Origin: an uncultured Pygmaiobacter sp.
GTDB lineage: Bacteria > Bacillota > Clostridia > Oscillospirales > Ruminococcaceae
DNA length: 40,468 nt
Reading direction: 5' to 3'
Assembly: GCA_944386485.1 (NCBI GenBank)
Contig: CALXBG010000003.1
Coordinates: forward strand, 1 to 40,468
This document shows positions 6,474-15,530 of this stretch, piece after piece. The notes beneath the pieces were generated by a model. It was not told where the DNA came from. It did no database searches and saw only the letters and a list, made by a program, of their open reading frames with translations. Made by a program: the position numbers and the translations under genes. Positions within the stretch are counted from its first letter, which is position 1. Each line of letters starts with the position of its first letter.

Positions 6474-8669
6474 GTGGAGCGGATTTCAGGCTCGGTGGAG
6501 CACATCACCTTTTCGAATCAGGAAAATGGGTTTGCGGTGGTGGAACTCTCGACCGACGGGGAGCTGTTGACCGCTGTCGGTACAATGCCGGGGGTCGCCG
6601 AGGGGGAGGAGGTCGAGCTGGAGGGGGAGTTTGTCACCCACCCCAGCTTTGGTCCCCAGTTCCAGGTCAGCGGCTTTTCCTGCCGGATGCCGCAGGATAC
6701 AGCGGCAGTATTGCGGTATCTTGCGAGCGGGGCGCTGCCCGGTATCGGGCCGGTACTCGCGCGGCGGATCGTGGATGAGTTTGGCGCCGACACCCTTTCA
6801 ATTCTGGAAAACGAGCCCCGGCTGCTCACGCGGGTGCGTGGCATGACCGAGGCAAAGGCGCGGGCGGCGGCGGAGGAGTTTCGCCGGATCTTTGGACTGC
6901 GGGAGGCGATCGCCGCGCTGGCGCAGCTGGGCATTCCGGCGGCGGGGGCGATTGCGCTTTACCGCGCGCTCGGCCCGGCAACGCTGGATGTCATTCACGA
7001 CAATCCCTATCTGCTCTGCGGCGCGCCGGCCAATCTGCCCTTTGAACGGGTGGATGAGATCGCTGCCCGGTTGAACTTCGAGCAGGATGCGGGGATCCGG
7101 CTCAAGGCCGGGATAGAGCACATTCTGCGGCACAACAGCGGCAACGGACACAGCTGTCTGCCCGCCTTTAAGCTGCTGCCCACCGCTCAGCGGTTTCTCG
7201 AGGTGGATGAGGCGTTGCTGCAGCAGACGCTGCAGGACGGACTGGATGCGGGAGATTTTGCCCAGCTTCGGTACGACGGGGTTGACTATATTTATCTGCC
7301 TGAACTGTTTCGGGCCGAGATGCTGGTCGCCGCCCATCTGAAAGGGCTGCTCGCGCTGCCGCTGGAACAGTCGGAAAACCCTGAAAAAGAGGTGGACGAG
7401 CTGGAGCTGGGCGGCGGCATCCGGTATGCCCCGGCACAGCGGGAGGCGATCTGCACCGCGCTGACCAGCAACTGCATGGTGCTCACCGGTGGGCCGGGCA
7501 CCGGAAAGACGACCACCGTCAACGCGATTATCACCCTGTTTGAGCGCCGGGCCGACCGGGTTGCGCTCGCCGCGCCGACCGGCCGGGCGGCAAAGCGGAT
7601 GAGCGAACTGTGTGGGCGGGAGGCAAAGACGATCCACCGGCTGCTCGAGGTGGACTACGGCACCGCCGAGCAGATTCGATTTATTCACAACGAAAAGAAC
7701 CCGCTCAAATGTGACGTTGTCATCATCGATGAGATGAGTATGGTGGATCTGCCGCTTTTTGAGAGTCTGCTGCGGGCGCTGCGGCCGCAATGCCGGATCA
7801 TTCTGGTCGGGGATGCCGATCAGCTGCCCAGCGTCGGCCCGGGCAATCTGCTGCGGGATATCTCGGACAGCGGGGTGGTGCCGGTGGTTCGTCTGACCGA
7901 GATCTTCCGGCAGTCCGCCCGGAGCCAGATTGTCCGCACCGCCCACCGAATCGTCTCGGGAGAGGAACCGGAGCCCAACCAGCGAGATGGGGATTGCTTT
8001 TTCCTCCCCGCGGACGGACAGGCCTGCCAGGATCTGATCTGTGACCTTGTCGCCGCACGGCTGCCTAAAAGCTATGGCTTTGACCCGGTCGAGGACATTC
8101 AGGTGCTCTGCCCGAGCAAGCTGGGGCCGGCCGGTACGCTGGCCCTCAACGCCCGGCTTCAGGCGCTGCTCAACCCACCCGCGCCGGGAAAAAAGCAGCT
8201 CACCTATTTCGGAGTTACCTACCGGGTGGGAGATAAGGTAATGCAGGTGCGGAATAACTACGATCTGCTCTATGAGAGGGAGGACGGCGAGAGCGGGGTC
8301 GGCGCCTTCAACGGAGATCTGGGAATCATTGAGGCGGTAGACCCCCGCGCCGGCAGTCTCAAGGTCCGCTCAGACGACCGGCTGTACACCTACACCGGCG
8401 AGACGCTGCGGGAGCTGGAGATCGCCTATGCCGTGACGGTTCACAAGAGCCAGGGCAGCGAGTTTCGGGCGGTAGTGCTGCCGGTGGCGGAGGACACCCC
8501 CCGCCGGCTCTGCTACCGCAACCTGATCTATACCGGGGTGACCCGCGCCCGGCAGCTGCTGATCCTCGCCGGCAGCCGCAGAACATTGCGGGAGATGATC
8601 GAGAATGACCGCAAGACGCTGCGCTATTCCTGCCTGACAAGGCTGCTGCAGGATGAGGCGATCTGCTGA
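6474..8669 (+). CDS. recD2: RecD2-type SF1B DNA helicase
   Basis: ATP-dependent 5'-3' DNA helicase of 731 residues acting in DNA repair independently of RecBC. Seen in order: an N-terminal OB-like domain (to about residue 85), a helix-hairpin-helix region (LPGIGPVLARRIVDEFGAD and following), then the helicase core with Walker A GGPGTGKTTT near residue 340, motif II DEMSMVD near 419, motif III GDADQLPSVGPG, motif V/VI region VTVHKSQGSEF and YTGVTRAR. The start is GTG 6474, 9 nt after AGGAGG. It has its own promoter, and comF follows after 11 nt, so the two are cotranscribed. Confidence 0.96.
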   Translation: MERISGSVEHITFSNQENGFAVVELSTDGELLTAVGTMPGVAEGEEVELEGEFVTHPSFGPQFQVSGFSCRMPQDTAAVLRYLASGALPGIGPVLARRIVDEFGADTLSILENEPRLLTRVRGMTEAKARAAAEEFRRIFGLREAIAALAQLGIPAAGAIALYRALGPATLDVIHDNPYLLCGAPANLPFERVDEIAARLNFEQDAGIRLKAGIEHILRHNSGNGHSCLPAFKLLPTAQRFLEVDEALLQQTLQDGLDAGDFAQLRYDGVDYIYLPELFRAEMLVAAHLKGLLALPLEQSENPEKEVDELELGGGIRYAPAQREAICTALTSNCMVLTGGPGTGKTTTVNAIITLFERRADRVALAAPTGRAAKRMSELCGREAKTIHRLLEVDYGTAEQIRFIHNEKNPLKCDVVIIDEMSMVDLPLFESLLRALRPQCRIILVGDADQLPSVGPGNLLRDISDSGVVPVVRLTEIFRQSARSQIVRTAHRIVSGEEPEPNQRDGDCFFLPADGQACQDLICDLVAARLPKSYGFDPVEDIQVLCPSKLGPAGTLALNARLQALLNPPAPGKKQLTYFGVTYRVGDKVMQVRNNYDLLYEREDGESGVGAFNGDLGIIEAVDPRAGSLKVRSDDRLYTYTGETLRELEIAYAVTVHKSQGSEFRAVVLPVAEDTPRRLCYRNLIYTGVTRARQLLILAGSRRTLREMIENDRKTLRYSCLTRLLQDEAIC

Positions 8670-8680
8670 GGAGGAAACGG

Positions 8681-9358
8681 ATGGGGAGCTTTGGGGCGCT
8701 GGTGAAGAATATCCTGTTTCCAAAGCGTTGTATCTACTGCGGGCGGGTACAGGGGTTCGCTCCGGTCTGCGTCTGTGCCGATTCGCTCGAGCGCTGCCGC
8801 TTGATCGGCCATGCGGTTCGCGCGGACGCCGACGGCAGGCCGCTGCGGTTTCTCAAGGGGATTGTCGGCTGTTACTGGTACCGTGACCCGATCCGCAGAG
8901 GGATTCACCGGATGAAGTTCGCAGGCGCGAAGAACTCGGCAACTCTCTTTGGACAGGAGATGGCGCAGACGGTTCGGCGGGCGCTGCCGGGGGTACGGTT
9001 TGACGCGGTGGTTCCGGTGCCGTCGACCCGGCGGGAGCTGCGGGAGCGCGGATACGACGTTCCGCTGCTGATGGCCCGCGAGATCGCGAGCGCGCTTGAA
9101 ATTCCGCTGTGGGATGATATACTGATAAAGAGCGGCGAGACCCGTCGTCAGCACACCCTCTCGAAGGAGGAACGCAGGGAGAACCTGAAAAACGTCTTTG
9201 CGGTACAGGATGCACAGCGGCTGCGGCGCAAGCGGATTCTGCTCTGTGACGATGTGTCCACCACCGGAACGACGCTGGAAGAGTGCGCGCGGCCGCTCAA
9301 ACGGGCCGGTGCGGCGGAGGTTTGGGGCGTTGTCCTCGCCTGTACGCCGCGGGGATAA
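8681..9358 (+). CDS. comF: ComF-family phosphoribosyltransferase-like protein
   Basis: 225-residue member of the ComF/GntX family, needed for natural DNA uptake in competent bacteria; its exact biochemical role in other species is unsettled. An N-terminal zinc-ribbon-like segment (CIYCG and a later CVC) precedes a type I PRTase fold with the PRPP loop ILLCDDVSTTGTT near residue 190 and the family stretch PVPSTRRELRERGYD. It starts 11 nt after recD2 with its own Shine-Dalgarno sequence, consistent with a DNA-processing operon. No other competence gene is present in the window. Confidence 0.9.
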   Translation: MGSFGALVKNILFPKRCIYCGRVQGFAPVCVCADSLERCRLIGHAVRADADGRPLRFLKGIVGCYWYRDPIRRGIHRMKFAGAKNSATLFGQEMAQTVRRALPGVRFDAVVPVPSTRRELRERGYDVPLLMAREIASALEIPLWDDILIKSGETRRQHTLSKEERRENLKNVFAVQDAQRLRRKRILLCDDVSTTGTTLEECARPLKRAGAAEVWGVVLACTPRG

Positions 9359-9392
9359 CCGCTGAGACAGGACAGAAGGAGTGAAGTGCCGG

Positions 9393-10418
9393 ATGGCGCA
9401 AAACGATATTGGGATTGATCTGGGGACGACCTCGGTCATTATCTATGTGGAAGGCAAGGGGGTCGTGCTCAACGAGCCGACCATTGTTGCAGTTGACACC
9501 GACACCAACCGGGTTCTCGCGGTGGGGGACGACGCGTATAAAATGGTGGGGCGGACACCCGCCCATATCATGGCGGTGCGCCCCCTCAAGGATGGAGTGA
9601 TCTCGGATCACCTGCTCACCCGGGAGATCGTGCGCCGTTTTTTGGTCAAGGCCTATCACTCTGTAATGGTCAAGCCGCGGGTCGCGGTCTGTGTGCCGGC
9701 GGCGATCTCGGGCATTGAGAGCGACGCTGCGGTCGAGGCGGTAGTGGCCGCCGGCGCGCGGCAGGTCTTTTTGATCGACGAGCCGATCGCCGCGGCGCTC
9801 GGCGCGGGACTGGACATCACCCGACCGCAGGGACACCTCGTTGTCGACATCGGCGGCGGCACCAGCGACATCGCGGTGATCTCGATGGGGGGCAAGGTCT
9901 GCTCCGATTCGGTCAAGATCGCCGGCAACGCGATGGACATCGCGATTGTGCGGCAGATTCGGGATCGGTTTCAGCTGGCCATTGGGGAGAAGAGCGCTGA
10001 GCGGCTCAAACGGGAGATTGGCTGCTGTACCCCGAAGGAGGGCTTTTCTGCCACCGCTGAAATCAAGGGTCGATGCCTGAAAACCGGATTGCCCCGGCGG
10101 CAGACGGTGACCACCGAGGATCTCTATGAGCCGATCGAGGAGTGCGTTTCCCAGCTTGCGGCGGCGATTCACGGGGTGCTCGAGCGCACGCCGCCCGAAC
10201 TTGCGGGCGACATTTACACCGAGGGGCTGCTGCTCACCGGCGGCGGCGCGCTGCTGCGGGGACTTGAGCGGTACCTGACCGACCGGCTCAAGGTGCGCGC
10301 GTGTACGGCCGAGGATCCGATCAACTGCGTCGCGCTGGGTACCGGCAAGAGCCTGTCGATGATCGAGCATATGGAGTCCGGATTCCGGGATGCCACCCCT
10401 GGGATCGGGAAAAGATGA
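9393..10418 (+). CDS. mreB: MreB/Mbl-type bacterial actin (rod shape-determining protein)
   Basis: Actin-like ATPase that forms membrane-associated filaments guiding lateral wall synthesis. 341 residues, the usual length. Phosphate 1 loop GIDLGTTSV, connect-1 DEPIAAALGAGL, phosphate 2 VVDIGGGTSDIAVIS, the adenosine region LLLTGGGALLRGL and the KIAGNAMD motif are all visible. The sequence is somewhat divergent from canonical MreB (GTTSVIIY in place of GTANTLVY). The start is ATG 9393, 11 nt after AAGGAG; GTG 9381 overlaps the ribosome binding site. It lies 34 nt downstream of comF and no mreC or mreD follows, so it may be an additional paralogue (Mbl/MreBH type). Confidence 0.9.
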   Translation: MAQNDIGIDLGTTSVIIYVEGKGVVLNEPTIVAVDTDTNRVLAVGDDAYKMVGRTPAHIMAVRPLKDGVISDHLLTREIVRRFLVKAYHSVMVKPRVAVCVPAAISGIESDAAVEAVVAAGARQVFLIDEPIAAALGAGLDITRPQGHLVVDIGGGTSDIAVISMGGKVCSDSVKIAGNAMDIAIVRQIRDRFQLAIGEKSAERLKREIGCCTPKEGFSATAEIKGRCLKTGLPRRQTVTTEDLYEPIEECVSQLAAAIHGVLERTPPELAGDIYTEGLLLTGGGALLRGLERYLTDRLKVRACTAEDPINCVALGTGKSLSMIEHMESGFRDATPGIGKR

Positions 10419-10420
10419 TC

Positions 10421-10455
10421 AAACGGCCCATCATTTGATGGACTGTTTTATTTTT
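10421..10455 (+). terminator. Terminator of the recD2-comF-mreB unit
   Basis: Imperfect stem AAACGGCCCATCA with TGATGGACTGTTT around a 2-nt turn, followed by TTTTATTTTT, starting 3 nt after the mreB stop. Confidence 0.8.
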
Positions 10456-10510
10456 GACCGGTGCACCAAAAAAATATTGCCAAAAAATTAACAAATTGGG
10501 CAAATGCCTG

Positions 10511-10539
10511 TTGAAACCGTCGCCGGAATCTTTTATAAT
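10511..10539 (+). promoter_or_regulatory. Promoter of the Na+-decarboxylase subunit operon
   Basis: TTGAAA (10511-10516), 17-bp spacer, perfect TATAAT (10534-10539), about 40 nt before the gamma-subunit start. An AT-rich stretch with an imperfect TTGCCAA/TTGGGCAA inverted repeat (10477-10503) lies just upstream of the -35 box. Confidence 0.85.
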
Positions 10540-10578
10540 ACAGTAGATATCGTTTTAAGTTAAGGAGGGATCTCAGAA

Positions 10579-10944
10579 ATGGAGCCGAGTATCGTTACCG
10601 TTATCGTTACAGGTCTGGTTCTGGTCTTTGCGATTCTAATTCTTCTTTTCGCGATCATCGCCGTTCAGGGTGTGATCTTTGTCGGGATCGACAAGAAGAA
10701 GAGCGCCAAGAGCCAGCCCGCTCAGGCCGCCAAGCCCGCCCCTGCGGCAAAGCCTGCGCCTGCAGTCGCCGCGCCCGCGCCGGTTGTACAGGCGGGTATC
10801 CCGGGTGAGGTCGTCGCCGCCATCAGCGCTGCGGTCACCGCCGCGTCGGATGGCCCGGTCGCCCTTCGCAGCATTGCAAAGGCGCCCGCTCGCCGCAATG
10901 GCTGGGGCCTGGCTGCGGTGTATTCCTACACCGAGCCGTTTTAA
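10579..10944 (+). CDS. Sodium-pump decarboxylase gamma subunit (OadG-like)
   Basis: Small membrane anchor of 121 residues for a biotin-dependent Na+-translocating decarboxylase. One N-terminal transmembrane helix (about residues 7-36) is followed by a long Ala/Pro/Lys linker (AAKPAPAAKPAP repeats) and a short hydrophilic end containing GPVALRSIAKAPARRNGW. This arrangement matches gamma (OadG/MmdD) subunits that tether the carboxyltransferase to the beta subunit. The Ala/Pro tract also recalls biotin-carrier linkers, but no MKM biotinylation motif is present. It is first in the unit with a strong AAGGAGG and promoter, and the beta subunit follows after 28 nt. Confidence 0.82.
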   Translation: MEPSIVTVIVTGLVLVFAILILLFAIIAVQGVIFVGIDKKKSAKSQPAQAAKPAPAAKPAPAVAAPAPVVQAGIPGEVVAAISAAVTAASDGPVALRSIAKAPARRNGWGLAAVYSYTEPF

Positions 10945-10972
10945 TCTAAGTTAAGGGGGAGGCTTTCTTACT

Positions 10973-12154
10973 ATGCAGGGATTTTTGGACGCCGTCGTCG
11001 GCATCGCGCAGGAATCCGGCTTCGCCGGCCTGATTGCCGACTGGCGCTATCTGGTGATGATTATCATCGCCTGTGTACTGCTCTATCTCGCGATTGTCAA
11101 GCAGTTTGAGCCGCTGCTCCTTCTGCCGATCGCCTTCGGTATGTTGCTGGCCAACCTGCCGGGTTCCGGCATCATTCACATGGAGTACTTCTTGACCGAG
11201 TCCGGCCATCCGGATTTCCTCAACGTACTCAACAACGGTGGACTTGCGGACATGCTCTATCTTGGCGTCAAGCTGGGCATTTATCCGCCCCTGATCTTCC
11301 TCGGAATCGGCAGCATGACCGACTTTGGACCGCTGATCTCCAACCCCAAGAGCCTGCTGCTGGGCGCTGCTGCCCAGCTGGGTATCTTCATGACCTACTT
11401 CGGCGCGAAGATGCTGGGCTTCACCGGTGCTGAGGCCGCCTCGATCGGCATCATCGGCGGTGCCGACGGCCCGACCGCTATCTATGTTACCTCCAAGCTG
11501 GCCCCGCACCTGCTGGGTGCAATCGCCGTTGCGGCGTACAGCTATATGGCCCTCGTTCCGGTCATCCAGCCGCCCATCATGCGGGCTCTGACCACCAAGA
11601 AGGAGCGCCAGGTCAAGATGGTGCAGCTGCGCCCGGTTTCCAAGACCGAGAAGGTCATCTTCCCGATCATGTGCACCATCGTCATCTCGCTGCTGCTGCC
11701 CAGCGCTGCACCGCTGGTCGGTATGCTGATGCTGGGTAACCTGATGAAGGAGTCCGGCGTCGTCGAGCGAATCTGCAAGACCGCAGGCAATGAGCTGATG
11801 AATATCATCACCATCTTCCTCGGCTTCTCGGTTGGCTGCACCACCAGCGCTAACACCTTCCTGAACCTGCAGACCCTGTATATCCTGGGTCTGGGCGTTG
11901 TCGCCTTCGGTTTCGGCACCGCGGGCGGTGTCCTGCTGGGCAAGCTCATGTGCTGGGCCACCCACGGCAAGGTCAACCCCCTGATCGGTTCCGCCGGCGT
12001 TTCCGCCGTCCCGATGGCAGCCCGTGTTTCCCAGAAGGAGGGCCAGAAAGAGGATCCCTCCAACTTCCTGCTGATGCACGCGATGGGCCCGAATGTGGCT
12101 GGCGTTATCGGCAGCGCGGTTGCAGCTGGCATCCTGATCAACATGCTCAGCTGA
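10973..12154 (+). CDS. Na+-translocating decarboxylase beta subunit (OadB/MmdB/GcdB family)
   Basis: Integral membrane protein of 393 residues that couples decarboxylation of carboxybiotin to Na+ export, building a sodium gradient. The family motifs [21 protein letters not shown] and [10 protein letters not shown] are seen, the last containing the essential Asp that binds Na+ in OadB. About 9-11 hydrophobic segments are visible, and the strong GGGGGAGG and codon use (many GGC/CTG/ATC) suggest high expression. The substrate (oxaloacetate, methylmalonyl-CoA or glutaconyl-CoA) depends on the alpha subunit, which is not in the window, nor is a biotin carrier. The enzyme must therefore be completed from another locus. 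Confidence 0.93.
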   Translation: MQGFLDAVVGIAQESGFAGLIADWRYLVMIIIACVLLYLAIVKQFEPLLLLPIAFGMLLANLPGSGIIHMEYFLTESGHPDFLNVLNNGGLADMLYLGVKLGIYPPLIFLGIGSMTDFGPLISNPKSLLLGAAAQLGIFMTYFGAKMLGFTGAEAASIGIIGGADGPTAIYVTSKLAPHLLGAIAVAAYSYMALVPVIQPPIMRALTTKKERQVKMVQLRPVSKTEKVIFPIMCTIVISLLLPSAAPLVGMLMLGNLMKESGVVERICKTAGNELMNIITIFLGFSVGCTTSANTFLNLQTLYILGLGVVAFGFGTAGGVLLGKLMCWATHGKVNPLIGSAGVSAVPMAARVSQKEGQKEDPSNFLLMHAMGPNVAGVIGSAVAAGILINMLS

Positions 12155-12172
12155 GCAGAATTCATCTGACAG

Positions 12173-12208
12173 AAAATTCCTGGGTTCTTGTGACCCGGGA
12201 ATTTTTTT
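12173..12208 (+). terminator. Terminator of the oadG-oadB operon
   Basis: Stem AAAATTCCTGGGT with ACCCGGGAATTTT (one G-T pair), 7-nt loop, then T-run ending at 12208. Confidence 0.92.
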
Positions 12209-12219
12209 GAGGTAGAAAC

Positions 12220-12253
12220 AACCGCCCCGGGGCTTTTGCTCGGGGCGGTTTTG
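12220..12253 (+). terminator. Second hairpin, upstream of pcrA
   Basis: Perfect 10-bp stem AACCGCCCCG / CGGGGCGGTT with an 11-nt loop and a short TT tail. It may back up the previous terminator. A TATAAT box for pcrA follows at 12257-12262; its -35 partner is poor and falls within this hairpin. Confidence 0.6.
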
Positions 12254-12305
12254 TGCTATAATAAATTCGATTTTGCAAATGAAAAAGGTTGGATGGTATT
12301 TCTCC

Positions 12306-14708
12306 ATGAGCGATAAATTAGAACGTGAATTTTTAACCCTGCGCCGACAGGTGATCGAGGCCAGTTTCGGCCGGCTCAATCCGGTTCAGCGGGATGCTGT
12401 TTTTACCGTCAACGGCCCGCTGCTGATCCTCGCGGGCGCGGGCAGCGGCAAGACCACCGTGCTGGTCAACCGGATTGCCAATCTGGTACGATACGGCACC
12501 GCGCATGACAGCGACAAGATTTTCGGTACCGTCACCCAGGAGGATGTCGATGCCCTGCATGCGTTGCTGGAACAGGGCGGGAAACTGACCGCCCGGCTGG
12601 CCGGATTGCTCGCAGTGGATACGGTCCGCCCCTGGCAGATCCTCGCCATCACCTTCACCAACAAGGCGGCGGGAGAGCTGAAAAACCGGCTGGGCGATAT
12701 GCTGGGGGCTGACGCGCAGGAGATCGTGGCCAGTACCTTCCACTCTGCCTGCGTGCGGATCCTGCGGCGGGAAGCAGAACAACTGGGCTATCCCAGCGCC
12801 TTCACCATCTACGACAGCGATGATTCCCAGCGGGCCATGAAGGAGCTGTACAAGCAGCAGAATATTGATGATAAATTTCTGCCTCCTCGCTCGGCGCTGT
12901 CGGCGATCGGCAGGCTTAAGGACCGGATGATCAGCCCGCAGCAGGCGGAAAAAGAGGCAAGCGACATTCGCGCCAAGCTGGTCGCGCAGGTTTATGCCGG
13001 CTACGCAAAACGGCTGCGCGGTGCCGGCGCGATGGATTTTGACGATCTGATTTACCAGACGGTGCGGCTGTTCCAAGAGCACCCCGATGTGCTCGAGCGG
13101 TACCGCAATCGCTGGCGTTATATTCTGGTCGATGAGTATCAGGATACCAGCGTCGCCCAGTTCCTGCTGGTCAGCCTGTTGGCCGGCGGCAACAATAACA
13201 TCTGCGTGGTGGGAGATGATGACCAGAGCATCTATCGGTTCCGCGGGGCAACGATTGAAAACATCCTCAGCTTTGAGCAGCATTTTCCCGGCGCAAAGGT
13301 AATTCGGCTCGAACAGAACTACCGCTCAACCACCAGCATCCTCGATGCGGCCAACCGGGTTATTCAGAACAATGTCGGGCGCAAGGGCAAGACCCTTTGG
13401 ACTGATAACGGCCAGGGGGAAAAGGTTCAGTATTATCTGGCGGACAACGAACAGGACGAGGCGGCCCACATTGCCTCGATCGTCGGCAAAAACCTCAAGA
13501 AGGGCGCCCGGCTGCGGGATCACGCGATCCTCTACCGGATGAACGCCCAGTCCGGCCCGATCGAGACCTACTTTGCCCGCGCCGGCATCCCCTATAAGAT
13601 TGTCGGCGGCCACCGATTCTTCGATCGCAAGGAGGTCAAGGACATTCTGTCCTATCTCTCGGTGATCGCCAACCCACAGGACGATCTGCGGCTGCGGCGA
13701 ATCATCAACGAGCCGGCCCGCAAGATCGGCGCAGCGACCCTCGATACGGCGGCGAACATTGCCGCAGGTCTCGGCTGCAGCCTGCTTGAGGTCATTGGCG
13801 AGGCAGAGAACTATCCCGCGCTGAGCCGCTCGCTCACCCCGCTGAAGAACTTCTATGAGATTTATCAGGAACTGTGCGCCGCGGCTGAAGAGCAGACGCT
13901 GGACGAACTGGTCGCCACCGTCATTGATTGCAGCGGTTACCGCAGGATGCTCGAGGCGCAGGGAGAAGAGGGGCAGACCCGGCTGGAAAATCTGGGTGAG
14001 CTGGTCTCTGCCGTCAAGACCTATGTGGAGGAGGCGGGGGAGGAGGCCACGCTGGAGGGATACCTCGAGCAGGTGGCCCTGATCTCGGATATCGACGGCT
14101 ATGACGAAGAGGCCGACACCGTCGTCATGATGACGATGCATGCGGCCAAGGGCCTTGAATTTGACTATGTTTTCCTCATCGGTATGGAAGAGGGCGTCTT
14201 CCCCGGCCAGATGAGCCAGTACTCCCCCGACGACCTTGAGGAGGAGCGGCGGCTGTGTTATGTCGGCATCACCCGGGCGAAAAAGGAGCTCTATCTCTCC
14301 CGCGCCCGCTCAAGAATGATCTTCGGCAAGACCAACCGCTACCCGGAGTCCCGCTTTATCGCCGAGATCGGCAGCGATTTGCTGGAAGGCGAGGAGAGCG
14401 CGATGCCCTCTTTTGGCCGCGCTGCATCGCCCGCACATGGCGGTGCCCGGCAGGGGGGAATGTCTTTCAAAAGTTTTGCGGCGGGCAGCACGCTTGCATC
14501 GGCTCCCGCGCCGCGGCCCACAGCGGCCAGGCGGGGCGCCGGCGTGAAGTTTGCACCCGGCGACCGGGTCGAGCATAAGGTGTTCGGCAAGGGTGTGGTG
14601 CTCAAGGTCACCCCGATCGCAGGGGACTCGATCGTTGAGATTCGGTTTGACACCGCCGGGGTCAAGAAGACGATGGCCAATTACGCCCCGCTGACCAGGC
14701 TGGAATGA
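12306..14708 (+). CDS. pcrA: PcrA/UvrD-type SF1A DNA helicase
   Basis: 3'-5' DNA helicase for nucleotide-excision and replication-conflict repair, 800 residues. Walker A AGAGSGKT (43-50), motif Ia ITFTNKAAGELK, motif II DEYQD (276-280), motif III GDDDQSIYRFRGA, motif IV EQNYRS, motif V TMHAAKGLEFD and motif VI YVGITRAKKEL are all present. About 45 extra residues are inserted between Walker A and motif Ia (roughly 64-110). The C-terminus ends in a Tudor-like RNA-polymerase-binding segment (GDRVEHKVFGKGVV). The start is ATG 12306, 9 nt after GGATGG; ATG 12279 and a TTG at 12273 are in frame but have no ribosome binding site. thyX follows after 33 nt. Confidence 0.95.
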   Translation: MSDKLEREFLTLRRQVIEASFGRLNPVQRDAVFTVNGPLLILAGAGSGKTTVLVNRIANLVRYGTAHDSDKIFGTVTQEDVDALHALLEQGGKLTARLAGLLAVDTVRPWQILAITFTNKAAGELKNRLGDMLGADAQEIVASTFHSACVRILRREAEQLGYPSAFTIYDSDDSQRAMKELYKQQNIDDKFLPPRSALSAIGRLKDRMISPQQAEKEASDIRAKLVAQVYAGYAKRLRGAGAMDFDDLIYQTVRLFQEHPDVLERYRNRWRYILVDEYQDTSVAQFLLVSLLAGGNNNICVVGDDDQSIYRFRGATIENILSFEQHFPGAKVIRLEQNYRSTTSILDAANRVIQNNVGRKGKTLWTDNGQGEKVQYYLADNEQDEAAHIASIVGKNLKKGARLRDHAILYRMNAQSGPIETYFARAGIPYKIVGGHRFFDRKEVKDILSYLSVIANPQDDLRLRRIINEPARKIGAATLDTAANIAAGLGCSLLEVIGEAENYPALSRSLTPLKNFYEIYQELCAAAEEQTLDELVATVIDCSGYRRMLEAQGEEGQTRLENLGELVSAVKTYVEEAGEEATLEGYLEQVALISDIDGYDEEADTVVMMTMHAAKGLEFDYVFLIGMEEGVFPGQMSQYSPDDLEEERRLCYVGITRAKKELYLSRARSRMIFGKTNRYPESRFIAEIGSDLLEGEESAMPSFGRAASPAHGGARQGGMSFKSFAAGSTLASAPAPRPTAARRGAGVKFAPGDRVEHKVFGKGVVLKVTPIAGDSIVEIRFDTAGVKKTMANYAPLTRLE

Positions 14709-14741
14709 CAGCGGCCCGCAATCGAGAAAGGATGATTTGCA

Positions 14742-15530
14742 ATGAAGGTACAGCTGCTCGCTTATACCCCGGAACCTGAGAAGATCGTCGCCGCGGCGGC
14801 AAAACTCTGCTATGCTCATTGTAGCGTAGATGAGCTGCTGGATGGACTGGACGAGGAAAAAAGCCGCAATTTTGTGGAAAAACTGGCCAAGATGGGTCAT
14901 GAGAGTCCCACCGAGCACGTCAGCTTCACTTTTGCGATCGAAGGCGTTTCCCGCAGCCTGCTGGCTCAGATCACTCGTCATCGGATCGCTTCGTACAGCG
15001 TGCAGAGCCAGCGGTATGTCCGGCTGGAGAACTTTGAATATGTGCTGCCGCCCGAGATCGAGAAGAACGAGGCGGCAAAGGCGGCCTATCTTGAGATGAT
15101 GCAAAAGGAAGCCGAGAGCTACGAGAAGATCGCGGCCCTGCTCAAGGAGGACCACAAGAAAGCGCTGATGGCGCAGGGCGAGGACGAGAAATCAGCCGCC
15201 CGCAAAGCGGAAAAGATGGCGATTGAGGACGCGCGGTTTGTGCTGCCCAACGCCTGCGATACTAAGATGATCGTTACGATGAACGCCCGCAGCCTGCACA
15301 ACTTCTTTGCCCACCGCTGCTGCAACCGGGCCCAATGGGAGATTCGGGCGCTGGCAGAGGAGATGCTGCGGCTGGTTTATCCCATTGCGCCGGCGCTGTT
15401 TGCCAAGGCGGGCCCCGCCTGTGTGCAGCGGGGCAGCTGCCCCGAGGGGTCGATGACCTGCGGGCATTTCGCCGAGGTGCGGGACCGGTATGCTGCACTC
15501 AAGGAAGGACTGGTGAGAAAAGATGGGTAA
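14742..15530 (+). CDS. thyX: Flavin-dependent thymidylate synthase
   Basis: Makes dTMP from dUMP using methylenetetrahydrofolate, FAD and NADPH. 262 residues. The ThyX signature RHR-x7-S is seen in RHRIASYSVQSQRY, preceded by HESPTEHVSFTF and followed by the substrate-contacting NARSLHNFFAHRCC-type region. The start ATG 14742 is preceded by GAAAGGATG. Its last eight bases overlap tmk, so dTMP synthesis and its first phosphorylation are translationally coupled. No thyA was seen, so ThyX may be the only thymidylate synthase, as in many anaerobes. Confidence 0.97.
   Translation: MKVQLLAYTPEPEKIVAAAAKLCYAHCSVDELLDGLDEEKSRNFVEKLAKMGHESPTEHVSFTFAIEGVSRSLLAQITRHRIASYSVQSQRYVRLENFEYVLPPEIEKNEAAKAAYLEMMQKEAESYEKIAALLKEDHKKALMAQGEDEKSAARKAEKMAIEDARFVLPNACDTKMIVTMNARSLHNFFAHRCCNRAQWEIRALAEEMLRLVYPIAPALFAKAGPACVQRGSCPEGSMTCGHFAEVRDRYAALKEGLVRKDG

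Noticed and set aside
10946..12379. 477-codon minus-strand open frame opposite oadB
   Set aside because: Low-complexity, Gln/His/Asp-rich shadow of a GC-rich membrane protein gene; it also spans two terminators and has no support.
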